This document shows positions 7,540-15,901 of a stretch of 64,000 bases of DNA, one piece after another. The notes under the pieces are model-generated. The model worked only from the letters and a program-made list of their open reading frames with translations. It was not told the DNA's origin and did no database searches. Within the stretch, counting starts at the first letter, position 1. Each line of letters starts with the position of its first letter. Made by a program: the position numbers and the translations under genes. This DNA comes from Neisseriaceae bacterium ESL0693 (lineage in GTDB: Bacteria > Pseudomonadota > Gammaproteobacteria > Burkholderiales > Neisseriaceae): the NCBI GenBank assembly GCA_029433475.1, contig JAQTIE010000006.1:166682-230681 (forward strand), in the 5' to 3' direction.

Positions 7540-7615
7540 TGGTGCCAGTAATAGGAATTGAACCTACGACCTTCGCGTTACGAGTGCGCTGCTCTACCTA
7601 CTGAGCTATACTGGC
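7540..7615 (-). tRNA. tRNA-Thr (CGT anticodon)
   Basis: A 76-nt cloverleaf including an encoded CCA. The acceptor is GCCAGTA/TACTGGC, the D arm GCTC/GAGC, the anticodon loop CTCGTAA with anticodon CGT, and the T arm contains GGTTCAA. It lies alone on the minus strand before its own terminator. Confidence 0.95.
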
Positions 7616-7717
7616 ACGGGCTGATTTAATAGCGTTGGTTAGTATAACATGCCCGGCCATCATCGCCAAGGAAAGTGACAAATGGTTATGGCGTTATTGG
7701 TCAGGTCAGTTTGATCA

Positions 7718-8716
7718 TTAATGAGCGGGTGATTGCGGGTTGTCAGTCTGGGTTTGGCGGGCATAATGTTGTGCCAGAACTGCGCAGATCATGAGTTGTA
7801 ATTGGTGAAAAATCATCAGCGGCAATAGCATCATGCCGACCATGGGCGCGGGGAACAATACATTGGCCATGGGTACGCCGTTGGCCAGACTTTTTTTAGA
7901 GCCGCAAAATACAATGGTGATCTCATCCGCGCGGTGAAATCCCAATCGGCGTGCGGCCAAGGTATTGATGATAATCACCACGACCAGAATCAAAAGGCTC
8001 AGAATAATAATAACGGCAAATGAACCGAGGTTGACTTTGTGCCATAAGCCTTCAACCACGGCGTCACTGAATGCAACATAAACCACCAGCAGGATAGAAG
8101 AGCGGTCAGTGCGGTTAATCCAGGTTTTGTGTTGCTGGATAAATGAGGCAATCCATGGTCTGGCCAAATGGCCGGCAATAAAAGGCACCATCAGCTGTAA
8201 TAAAATCGAACCAATGGCGCCCAGGGTATCTACTTGCTGGCCACTGGTCGGCATCATCAGCCCTACCAGTACGGGGGATAGAAATACCCCTAAAATGCTG
8301 GAAGCAGAGGCGCTGCACACTGCCGCTGCCACATTACCGCCGGCTACTGAGGTAAAGGCAATGGCCGATTGTACGGTAGCCGGCAAGGCACATAAATACA
8401 GAAAGCCCAGATACAATTCGGGCGATAGCCATTGGGGTACTAAAAAGCGCAGACTGAGGCCGATCAGGGGAAACAGAATAAAGGTGCTGCTGAAAACCAA
8501 CAGATGCAAACGCCAGTGGCCAATGCCGGCGCGGATGGCCTGACGTGATAATTTGGCGCCATGCATAAAAAACAATAATGCAATGGCTACAGTGGTCAGC
8601 TGGCTGAAAAAGGTTTTGGCTGATCCTGTACAGGGCAGTATGGTAGCAATGATGATGACGCTGATGAGTGTCAGTAAAAAAGGGTCAATATATAATTTCT
8701 GTAACAGTTTGGACAT
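7718..8716 (-). CDS. SLC10A7/YfeH-like bile acid:sodium symporter family transporter
   Basis: A 332-aa integral membrane protein with about ten hydrophobic segments. It matches the bile acid:sodium symporter-like family (YfeH/RCH1/SLC10A7 branch), as judged from the early FFMHGAKLSRQAI, the middle LCALPATVQSAIAFTSVAGGN and the late IVFCGSKKSLANGVPMANVLF. These three segments are the family's characteristic crossover and substrate-site regions. The substrate in bacteria is not settled. The start at 8716 gives a typical N terminus (MSKLLQKLYIDPFLL). Upstream ATGs at 8743 and 8770 are possible, but none has a strong ribosome binding site. The gene stands alone, with no partner hinting at a substrate. 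Confidence 0.85.
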   Translation of the reverse strand: MSKLLQKLYIDPFLLTLISVIIIATILPCTGSAKTFFSQLTTVAIALLFFMHGAKLSRQAIRAGIGHWRLHLLVFSSTFILFPLIGLSLRFLVPQWLSPELYLGFLYLCALPATVQSAIAFTSVAGGNVAAAVCSASASSILGVFLSPVLVGLMMPTSGQQVDTLGAIGSILLQLMVPFIAGHLARPWIASFIQQHKTWINRTDRSSILLVVYVAFSDAVVEGLWHKVNLGSFAVIIILSLLILVVVIIINTLAARRLGFHRADEITIVFCGSKKSLANGVPMANVLFPAPMVGMMLLPLMIFHQLQLMICAVLAQHYARQTQTDNPQSPAH

Positions 8717-8888
8717 GATCTGGCTCGGAAAGCAGTTACCCATGGAAAAAAGATTGTAACTGAAAATCATTCATGTCACACAAATACAGTCTACACAAAA
8801 CATCATCAGGGCAGACTGGGGCTTTAGCTTAGCCGGTATTTTGCGGCCAGTGGCTGAAACCGGCCAGCAGGCAGGGGGCACAGATTAA

Positions 8889-8908
8889 GGCTGCCTTGAG
8901 CGGCAGCC
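8889..8908 (-). terminator. Hairpin after the phosphate transporter gene
   Basis: GGCTGCC (8889-8895) and GGCAGCC (8902-8908) form a GC-rich stem 12 nt beyond the stop of the Pit gene. There is no T run, so this may be only a transcript-end hairpin. Confidence 0.5.
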
Positions 8909-8920
8909 GGATTAACGTCA

Positions 8921-10516
8921 TTAAAAAATCGCGTTCAGACCTAAAAATATCAATATGGATAAAATGGCGGTGGACGGTAGTGTGATCACCCACGCCATGG
9001 CGATGGGTTTCATTAATTTCCAGTTGGCATTACCGTTGACCAGACCAATACCCAGTACTGCACCCACCAGAATATGGGTGCTGGATACCGGCAGCCCCAT
9101 TAAGGTGGCAAACATGACGATGGTGGCTGAAGACAATTCGGCAGTAAAACCAGAGGCCGGATGCATGTGTGCCAGATTGGTGCCGACGGTCTGAATGACT
9201 TCTTTACCGATAAACCATAAGCCCACAATCAGCGCGATGCCAAAGGTTGCCATGACGGGTGTGGGAATCTGGGCGGTGCTGTCGGCGCCAATGCTGTTGG
9301 TGCGAATGATGTCCATAATGGCAGCAAAAGGGCCTACGGCATTGGAAATATCATTGGCGCCATGACTGAAGGCAAAACCGGCGGCGGTAAAAACCTGCAT
9401 CCAGCTAAACATCAGAAAAGTGCATTTAGTCAGGTCTTTGCGTTTCAGGGTTTTGGCATAGATAAAGGTAGCCATCCAGATGGAAACACCGATCATGATG
9501 ATCAGTAATACATTGGTCAGTATGGAAAACCCCAGATGAAGATTGGTTAATCCCTTAAACAACAGCATGGCGGTGATCATCATGCCGCCGCCGGCTGAAA
9601 TCAACGGTACCCAATGCTGAAGGGCTTTATAGGTGTCGATTTTACTTTTACGCTGCTCGATACTGGCCAGATTTTTATAATATTCTGATTCCAGGTCTTC
9701 AAGGGTGCGTTCGGGATCGTTGTAAATTTCAGCATCACGCGCCATGGCCGAAGCCACGGATATTTTTTCACTTTCGCTCAGCTGTTCAAACCAGTTGCGG
9801 TGTTGTTCTTTATAGGCCTTTTTTTCTTGTTTTAAGGCTTTAAGCTGAACCGTGATGCGGTCGTTATAGTCTAAGACGCGTTTTTTAATCTGGCTGAAAA
9901 GCAGTAAGGACAAGGCGCCGCCAAATAAGGGCGAAATAACCCAGGATAAAGCAATTTCGCCCATTTTTGACCATTGAATCAAATGCAGTGCCTGACTGTT
10001 GCCCGCCACCACATAGCCCAGGCACAGGCCGCCGCCGACCAATCCGCCCACCAGTGAATGGGTGGTGGATACGGGTAAACCTTTTTTGGAGGCATACATC
10101 AACCACAGCGCCGCGGCCAGTAACGCACCCAGCATAACATTAATGCACTGGGACGGTGTGAGCTGCATAGCACCCAGATCAATAATGCCATGACGAATGG
10201 TCTTGGTGACTTCACCACCGGCAATGATGGCGCCGGAAACTTCAAATACGGCGGCAATGGCCAGCGCCTGCGGAATGGTCAGTGTTCCTGCCCCCACGCT
10301 GGTACCAAATGAGTTGGCCACATCATTACCGCCGATATTAAAGGCCATAAATACCCCGAACAGGGTCGCCAGAATGAAAATCACCGGCATATTATGATGG
10401 GTATAGCCCAGACCCCAGAAGATAAAATAACCGATTGTGCCCATCAGAAGGGCGATGAAGGCATAATTTACCCGTTTTAAACCGGTTGAATGTGACATGG
10501 ACGAATCAGAGACCAT
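8921..10516 (-). CDS. Pit-family inorganic phosphate transporter
   Basis: A 531-aa inner-membrane permease of the PHO4/Pit family that takes up phosphate with a cation. Both inverted signature repeats are present: FNIGGNDVANSFGTSVGAG (about residues 59-77) and SHGANDISNAVGPFAAI in the C-terminal half. Between them is a long charged cytoplasmic loop with coiled-coil character (VQLKALKQEKKAYKEQ), as in the longer bacterial Pit proteins. Roughly ten membrane helices are visible. The first ATG (10516) was kept because the N-terminal extension is short. An internal ATG at 10498 is possible. No phoU-like gene adjoins it. Confidence 0.93.
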   Translation of the reverse strand: MVSDSSMSHSTGLKRVNYAFIALLMGTIGYFIFWGLGYTHHNMPVIFILATLFGVFMAFNIGGNDVANSFGTSVGAGTLTIPQALAIAAVFEVSGAIIAGGEVTKTIRHGIIDLGAMQLTPSQCINVMLGALLAAALWLMYASKKGLPVSTTHSLVGGLVGGGLCLGYVVAGNSQALHLIQWSKMGEIALSWVISPLFGGALSLLLFSQIKKRVLDYNDRITVQLKALKQEKKAYKEQHRNWFEQLSESEKISVASAMARDAEIYNDPERTLEDLESEYYKNLASIEQRKSKIDTYKALQHWVPLISAGGGMMITAMLLFKGLTNLHLGFSILTNVLLIIMIGVSIWMATFIYAKTLKRKDLTKCTFLMFSWMQVFTAAGFAFSHGANDISNAVGPFAAIMDIIRTNSIGADSTAQIPTPVMATFGIALIVGLWFIGKEVIQTVGTNLAHMHPASGFTAELSSATIVMFATLMGLPVSSTHILVGAVLGIGLVNGNANWKLMKPIAMAWVITLPSTAILSILIFLGLNAIF

Positions 10517-10647
10517 AACTGTCTTTCGTGTTGCCGGCCATGTTTACTGAAAACAGGTCGTGCGAATGATGGCAATTTAAAGTGGCAGCTGTGCCACGCT
10601 ACAAAAAAACGTTATTATAAAGGTAATCATACTAAAACGAGAATAAC

Positions 10648-11280
10648 ATGCTAACACAGACTTTTTTACCAATACAGGCACCGTTACGGTTTTATGCGGT
10701 GGTTCCCACGGCTGAATGGGTGGTGAGAATGGTGGATATCGGTGTGCCTACGGTTCAATTGCGTTGTAAAACCTTGATTGGTTCGGCTTTATTCAAAGAA
10801 ATACGCCGCAGCGTTGATTATGCACGCGATTCTGATACTCAGTTATTTATCAATGACTATTGGTGGGAAGCGTGTGATTGTGGCGCTTATGGTGTGCATC
10901 TGGGTCAGGAAGACCTGGATTCTGCTGATCTGGTGATGATGAAAAAGGCTGGGTTGCGTTTGGGAGTCAGTACTCATTCTCATGAAGAACTGGCTCATGC
11001 TCTGGCTGTTTGTCCCAGTTATGTGGCGTGTGGTGCCATTTTCCCGACGGCCACCAAAGCCATGCCTACCGCACCGCAAGGGCTGGATAAATTGCATCAG
11101 TATGTACAGCAGGCTGGTGATACACCTACGGTAGCGATTGGCGGCATTACCCTGGATAATGCCCGCGAGGTACTGGCCACCGGTGTTGATTCGCTGGCGG
11201 TGGTGCGCGCGATTACCGAAGCCAGTCAGCCGGAAGAGGTAGTCAGACAATTTATGGCATTGTGGCCGTCAGACCGATAA
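10648..11280 (+). CDS. thiE: Thiamine-phosphate synthase
   Basis: A 210-aa TIM-barrel enzyme joining hydroxymethylpyrimidine diphosphate with thiazole phosphate to make thiamine phosphate. Family motifs are visible: VQLRCK near residue 36, FINDYWWEA near 68, GVHLGQEDL near 81, and the phosphate-binding VAIGGITLDNA near 160. The usual N in the substrate loop is present (IND). The length is typical. No TPP riboswitch is seen in the 130-bp upstream region, and no other thi gene adjoins it, so it stands apart from the rest of the pathway. A strong terminator follows. Confidence 0.93.
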   Translation: MLTQTFLPIQAPLRFYAVVPTAEWVVRMVDIGVPTVQLRCKTLIGSALFKEIRRSVDYARDSDTQLFINDYWWEACDCGAYGVHLGQEDLDSADLVMMKKAGLRLGVSTHSHEELAHALAVCPSYVACGAIFPTATKAMPTAPQGLDKLHQYVQQAGDTPTVAIGGITLDNAREVLATGVDSLAVVRAITEASQPEEVVRQFMALWPSDR

Positions 11281-11341
11281 GCGCAGTTGCAGTTGCTGAT
11301 TATATCCATTGGATGCAAACTAAATGGTCAGTAGAAATAAT

Positions 11342-11384
11342 AAAGCCAGAATGATCTTATAAAGACAATCATTCTGGCTTTTGT
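11342..11384 (+). terminator. Terminator of thiE
   Basis: AAAGCCAGAATGAT and ATCATTCTGGCTTT pair around a loop of about 11 nt and end in TTTT. Confidence 0.9.
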
Positions 11385-11406
11385 TGCTACCTGTTCGGCA
11401 GTGTAC
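11379..11406 (-). repeat. Degenerate type I-F CRISPR repeat-like unit 1
   Basis: By eye this 28-nt segment matches the reverse complement of a typical I-F repeat (GTTCACTGCCGTACAGG... type) at about 21 positions. It keeps CTACC-TGTTC-GGCAG, the stem-loop core with one mismatch, followed by TGTAC. It lies about 575 bp beyond the csy4 end of the cas operon, where I-F arrays often sit. A second unit follows after 38 nt. Confidence 0.35.
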
Positions 11407-11444
11407 AAATATGAATACAAGTACGAAAATTACAACATATTTCA

Positions 11445-11472
11445 TTTCTAAGCTGCTTATACAGCATAGGGT
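11445..11472 (-). repeat. Degenerate type I-F CRISPR repeat-like unit 2
   Basis: Starts with TTTCTAAGCTGC, identical to the end of common I-F repeats read in reverse. It continues through a small stem TGCT-TATAC-AGCA with the usual 5-nt loop, then diverges. About 20 of 28 positions match. The 38-nt interval from unit 1 is longer than the usual 32-nt spacer. I see no third unit. Confidence 0.38.
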
Positions 11473-11980
11473 CTATATTACCGGTGATACCTAATATAGG
11501 CAATATTGATTTTTGGTTACAGGCTTAATCCGGGCATAAATCAGAATAGTAATTCAGAGACAGACAATCCATTATTATCATAATCTCTTGTTATTCAGAA
11601 TATCCAAATGTTAATTTTATGTTTAAGTATTTGTTTTTTAGGTAATTTATTATTTTATAGTAAATCAATTCTGGTTAATAAGGAGTGATTTGTATTGGAA
11701 ACCATACAATGAAATAAATGGTAAACACTGGGTAACGGTCAGTCAATGAGGTGTTTTGAGTGAGTTGTTAGTGCTTATTCAGTAATTGTATGTGTTGGCA
11801 TTAGATTGAACCGATGGGGTTAGAAGTGTCTTGGAAATATTTATATCGCTGGCGGATAGGGTAAAAATTTTTTCTTCAACGGTTTTATCTGGTTGTTTCT
11901 AGGCCAGATTAATAATAAAAAACCATTAATCCGGGATTAATGGTTTGAACTGATTCCTGATAGAACTTTAAACACCGAAT
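11473..11980. other. Intergenic region beside csy4 without an array
   Basis: This AT-rich stretch of about 500 bases holds no intact direct repeats, no open frame of note and no tRNA. The end of the cas operon may be terminated by the AACCATTAATCC / GGATTAATGGTT hairpin at about 11920-11946. Confidence 0.6.
11920..11946 (-). terminator. Terminator of the cas operon
   Basis: AACCATTAATCC and GGATTAATGGTT form a near-perfect palindrome just beyond csy4. On the minus strand it is followed by TTTTTTATTATTAAT, consistent with a rho-independent terminator. Confidence 0.75.
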
Positions 11981-12583
11981 CTATGGAAAATCCGGTACCG
12001 TTGCATGACTGCTGAGGCCATAACTGCTGAATGTGCCTGATTGGGGAGCATCGGTTGTTTGCTTGCTGATAAACAATCGAAAGCGTTGCTCCTGACTCAG
12101 GCTGTTTAACTGAATGAAAGGCAAGGTACAGGGATCGATTTTCTTTGGATAGCTTTGTAACGCCGTTTTGAGGCTGATTTCAGGATCCCGCTGTACGCGT
12201 CTTCTGGCCAGGCGATATATTTCACTATGGGTAACCGGCTGATGGCGGCTAAATACAGCATAGCCGGTTTTCGCAGGTACTGCTCTGATGCTGGGACAAT
12301 GAACATAATCAGCCAGTCGATCGAGCCAGTGGCCAATGTTTAACTGATGCAGCTGAGCCTCGTCATGAGCAAAAATACGCAATTGGTCACCCAGAGGAAT
12401 TTTTCCAGGCTCTTTTTTTGCATTGAGTTGGTAACCTGGAAATGATACGCCGATATTATGCTGGCCTGAAGAGTGTATGTATTCAACCAAGGCCAGATGC
12501 AGCTGAGTATATACCTTGGACCAGATAAAATACGACGATATTTCAGCCGGCACAATGATGGTGAGCTGTTGATAATACTTCAT
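11981..12583 (-). CDS. cas6f: Type I-F CRISPR repeat endoribonuclease Cas6f (Csy4)
   Basis: A 200-aa protein of the Csy4 family, which cuts pre-crRNA at the repeat hairpin and stays bound to the 3' handle. His29 sits exactly where the catalytic His29 of Pseudomonas Csy4 lies. The arginine-rich helix YRLARRRVQR (about residues 123-132) matches the helix inserted into the RNA major groove. The order of neighbours, directly after csy3 with a 2-nt gap, is canonical. The ATG follows GGAAT. The gene is intact although no array is present nearby, so its substrate would have to come from elsewhere. Confidence 0.93.
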   Translation of the reverse strand: MKYYQQLTIIVPAEISSYFIWSKVYTQLHLALVEYIHSSGQHNIGVSFPGYQLNAKKEPGKIPLGDQLRIFAHDEAQLHQLNIGHWLDRLADYVHCPSIRAVPAKTGYAVFSRHQPVTHSEIYRLARRRVQRDPEISLKTALQSYPKKIDPCTLPFIQLNSLSQEQRFRLFISKQTTDAPQSGTFSSYGLSSHATVPDFP

Positions 12584-12585
12584 GG

Positions 12586-13611
12586 CTATTCCTTACCACT
12601 ACTACCGAATACACCACCGCGCACCAGAACGGCCATAACATAATGTTCCTGATTTACATCTTTCAATGGCACTCCGAGTGCGTATTGGTCAAATAAAGTA
12701 TAAAAATCATCTGTTTTAGGCTGACGATAAGCTTTTCCTCTATTGGTAACGGCACCATAAGGCTCAATGGCAATGGGCTGATTCAGATCTGCATATTCTT
12801 GATACCAGGTATCGATGGTGCGCAGGGCATTGCCGATTTTTTGTGAATGCATCGCCGCCACATCATCAACCGCATAGAGAATCTTACTTTTCCTGCCTTT
12901 CTCTTTGCTTTTATCCAATACCAATTCTTCACTGGGATACACTTCCTGTGCCAGACCGATTCTGGCATAGGCAACGATTTCCAGAATCAATGGGGTCTGA
13001 TAGCCGCATAAGGCCTGTGCGATGAGGCCGGCCAGTGTTTCGATGTCTTTATCAATGGCATCAAAATCATTCAAACGATATTGCAGCGCATCAAAAGTCA
13101 GCTCGAGTTTATCGCCTGCCTTAACATGTACTTCAATGGCTTCAGCGCCCACGCGGTTACGCCATAAAAAACGGGCATTGGCAATATTACAGGCATAGCG
13201 CCTGGCCAATTCAGTAAAACCATATCGATCTATGTAGTTTTTAGCTACCTCAGGATAAGAGCGGGCGAATTGTTCATTATTACAAGCACAGGGCTGAGTA
13301 ATATTGCCCAATACTTTCAGGGTGAAGCTGAGTTTTAGTGTATCCTGCCGTTCGCCTAATGCACAGGCATCTACTTTTTGCAGATTGGCGTTTTCAATAT
13401 CCGGATCCAGTTTGAGTTCATTGTTTCTATCTTTGTCTTTGAGACGGTTGGAAATGGTACCGCGCACTGATTTTTCAATCAGTTTCAGCGGGGTAGCCGT
13501 GTCTTCAGTACGTTTATCCCAGTTGGTGCCGTATAGATAGCCATCAGAAGGAACCAGTTTTTTTTCAAAAGCCAGTACGGAGGGAATCGGTTTGTTGTTT
13601 TTTTCAGCCAT
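12586..13611 (-). CDS. csy3: Type I-F Cascade backbone subunit Cas7f (Csy3)
   Basis: A 341-aa Csy3 protein. Six copies form the backbone that wraps the crRNA spacer in the I-F surveillance complex. Recognisable family segments are VLAFEKKLVPSDG at the N terminus, CALGERQDTLKLSF near 83, and VEVYPSEE-like AQEVYPSEELVLDK near 215-228. The C terminus has YAVDDVAAMHSQKIGNALRT. The length is normal. AAGGAGTTTCATC precedes the ATG, the strongest ribosome binding site in the operon, fitting the high stoichiometry of this subunit. Confidence 0.94.
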   Translation of the reverse strand: MAEKNNKPIPSVLAFEKKLVPSDGYLYGTNWDKRTEDTATPLKLIEKSVRGTISNRLKDKDRNNELKLDPDIENANLQKVDACALGERQDTLKLSFTLKVLGNITQPCACNNEQFARSYPEVAKNYIDRYGFTELARRYACNIANARFLWRNRVGAEAIEVHVKAGDKLELTFDALQYRLNDFDAIDKDIETLAGLIAQALCGYQTPLILEIVAYARIGLAQEVYPSEELVLDKSKEKGRKSKILYAVDDVAAMHSQKIGNALRTIDTWYQEYADLNQPIAIEPYGAVTNRGKAYRQPKTDDFYTLFDQYALGVPLKDVNQEHYVMAVLVRGGVFGSSGKE

Positions 13612-13646
13612 GATGAAACTCCTTTAAAGATTAAGTGAGGTTAATG

Positions 13647-14621
13647 TCAAGCAATGGATTGATTCCGGCAGAGATACAGATTATTTTCATCATCGATATC
13701 ATAGCGCCATAAGAAATCATCCGGATTTTTGATGCGAAGAGGTTGTGGCATGATGAACTCACCCAAGGTAATGATACTTTCTGCAAAACGATGTGGGGTA
13801 TCGACATCTCTCTGGTTTTGCGCATGACCTAACGGTGAGATGCCCTGAAAACCCACTGCAATCGGTACCAGCCAGCCAGAGGTCTGCCGGTGGGCAATCC
13901 ATTCTACTGATGCGGTTTTTGATGTCTCTGATGGCTGACTTTCAACCGGGTGATGATGAATGCTTATATAATCCAGTAAGATATCTAATATGTCTTTTTC
14001 AGAAGAGTGATTACTGGTTTGATGATCGTCAGGTGCATTATTGAGAGCCTTAATCAGTAAATCCCGGCGTTCGATCAAGACATAACCGGGCATCAATGAA
14101 CACAGTAGTTTAAGATAAACAACTGATTCTGTTTCGATATCATCTTCACTGATGTCGATTAATTGTACCCGCTGCGATAACGGCATGAGATCGCCGCCGG
14201 CAAATTTCATGGTATTGAGTAGTTGCGTTACATCTTGGATGAACGCAGACCTGCTTTCATTCTCGGCCAGATTCATGTCAGATTCCTGCCGGATTTCAAT
14301 CAATAATGATACCGATAAATGGCAACGTGCTTCTTCGATAAAGGGAGGCCGGTTGCCGTCTTTATCCAGTGGATTGGCGGTACCAATAATTGAGCTTATA
14401 AAATCATTTTTGCCTTTATAGGTTTGTAAGTCCATTTGGTGACAACTGATGGCCAGTTGAAATAGTTTTACCGGCCATTTGGTTTGTAGCTTTCTTTGCA
14501 GTGCATGCATGGCACCCAGCCAGGCGGTCATGGCCGGAAAACCGATGGTATAGGGGCTACTCATGGCGTTGGCGTTATGGATGTTTAATCGGGGCAATAA
14601 CAGGAAAGTACGGGTAGTCAT
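13647..14621 (-). CDS. csy2: Type I-F Cascade subunit Cas5f (Csy2)
   Basis: A 324-aa Csy2 protein. It caps the 5' handle of the crRNA together with Csy1. The N terminus FLLLPRLNIHNANAMSSPYT is the typical Csy2 opening. GWLVPIAVGFQGISPLG near residue 250 is the conserved C-terminal region. Its ATG overlaps the csy1 stop (TAATG), so the two are translationally coupled and made in equal amounts. It is followed by csy3 after a 35-bp gap. No damage is seen. Confidence 0.93.
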   Translation of the reverse strand: MTTRTFLLLPRLNIHNANAMSSPYTIGFPAMTAWLGAMHALQRKLQTKWPVKLFQLAISCHQMDLQTYKGKNDFISSIIGTANPLDKDGNRPPFIEEARCHLSVSLLIEIRQESDMNLAENESRSAFIQDVTQLLNTMKFAGGDLMPLSQRVQLIDISEDDIETESVVYLKLLCSLMPGYVLIERRDLLIKALNNAPDDHQTSNHSSEKDILDILLDYISIHHHPVESQPSETSKTASVEWIAHRQTSGWLVPIAVGFQGISPLGHAQNQRDVDTPHRFAESIITLGEFIMPQPLRIKNPDDFLWRYDIDDENNLYLCRNQSIA

Positions 14622-15889
14622 TATAAAAATTCCTTATCGTGTTCCAGTTGTTCTTTTAGCAGATCATGAGCTTTCCGGAAGATATGGCGATAATCTACAT
14701 CTTGAAGTTGAATGCGCTTTCCTGCTTGTTTAGACAGATGGTCTGCAATCCAGTCGCTAATACATTCTTGAATGTCATCATACCATTCAGAATTATTCTG
14801 ACGTTGTTGCTGTTGATCTGGATGCAGATCCAGCCAGATTCGCTGTGATTCAGGGAGACGGTGATAACGCGGGTCTTTACTCCAGCCTGGGGTTTGTTCT
14901 TTGATTCTGTCAGCTTGCCGTAGAATTTCCTCAATTATCTCGTCAAGTGCATCATTGATGTCTTCACGTGTTTCCATATTATTTGGTTTTATATCAATCA
15001 GTTTTTTCAGTATACTAAATAATATTTTAAATGGTTCATTTTCAATAAACAGACATTGATCAAAAAAATCTTTGGTGGGTAAACGAATTGGTTGTTTGTT
15101 TAATTCTGGCGGAATACAAGGCAATAAATAGGCTCGGCCAGCATTCTGGTTATTTAAAACACTGATGTTTTGTGGTTTGGTGCCACCGTAAGCGGTTATG
15201 GTCAGATTAGGCAGATCCTGAAAACCATTATGCCATTGCTGATCTTTCTTGCATTGGCGGGCTTTTTTGCTTTCGTCACTAAAACGCATATGATCAATGC
15301 GTTGTTTTAATTCAGTGACCATACCGGAAGGGGTCAGAATGGATAATAGATGGTAGCTGCCGTCATCCAGCGGGAAATAGACTTGTTTGATCAGTGCATC
15401 TGTTCTGGGTTTGGCCGCATCGGCTTTGATGCTGAGAAAATCCTGTCTGATGTCTTTAAAATCAAGATGAAGTGCACTGATAAAGTTTTGGATAAGTGGA
15501 GTTTCTGATTCAAAATGTGCTAATACGGTCTCTTCATCTGATAGTGGGATTGACAGGAATTTATAGACGTCCATGGCAGCGGCATTGCCCAATACATCCA
15601 GTGGATAAGTCATGTTACCGCTGCGAAGATAACCATCGTTATTGGATGTGGCTTGAGCAACCAGAGAAGAAATTTTAGCACTGGGGTGGCTGAATTTTCC
15701 CGGATGGCTCACCATGGAAAGCTGCGTAACGCGTTTGGCTGCATCAGTAATCCAGATGGCGGGTGCAAATTTTTCTGTGGCAGAGACTTTAATCAGCTGT
15801 TGTTGTGCTTCATCGGTCTCTTTTTTGAGTTTAGCGTCCAGCCATTTTTGTTTCCGTTCTGCCAAGAAATCCAGAATTTTTTGTGTCAT
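14621..15889 (-). CDS. csy1: Type I-F Cascade large subunit Cas8f (Csy1)
   Basis: A 422-aa Csy1 protein, the subunit that recognises the PAM and recruits the Cas2-3 nuclease. Family features are a charged N-terminal helix (FLAERKQKWLDAKLKK), GNAAAMDVYKFL near residue 106, and AYGGTKPQNISVLNNQNAGR near 233-252, the signature stretch of Csy1. The ATG follows GGAGGATCCC. It begins 13 bp after the Cas2-3 stop and overlaps csy2. The gene is full length and undamaged. Confidence 0.94.
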   Translation of the reverse strand: MTQKILDFLAERKQKWLDAKLKKETDEAQQQLIKVSATEKFAPAIWITDAAKRVTQLSMVSHPGKFSHPSAKISSLVAQATSNNDGYLRSGNMTYPLDVLGNAAAMDVYKFLSIPLSDEETVLAHFESETPLIQNFISALHLDFKDIRQDFLSIKADAAKPRTDALIKQVYFPLDDGSYHLLSILTPSGMVTELKQRIDHMRFSDESKKARQCKKDQQWHNGFQDLPNLTITAYGGTKPQNISVLNNQNAGRAYLLPCIPPELNKQPIRLPTKDFFDQCLFIENEPFKILFSILKKLIDIKPNNMETREDINDALDEIIEEILRQADRIKEQTPGWSKDPRYHRLPESQRIWLDLHPDQQQQRQNNSEWYDDIQECISDWIADHLSKQAGKRIQLQDVDYRHIFRKAHDLLKEQLEHDKEFL

Positions 15890-15901
15890 GGGATCCTCCG
15901 G

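Noticed and set aside
8109..8543. 144-codon plus-strand ORF
   Set aside because: Antisense to the transporter gene; composition reflects the complementary codons.
10517..10647. TPP riboswitch before thiE
   Set aside because: The conserved CTGAGA and ACCTGA-type elements of a THI box are not present, and the region is too short.
11283..11980. Intact CRISPR array
   Set aside because: Only two degenerate repeat-like units are visible; there is no regular repeat-spacer periodicity.
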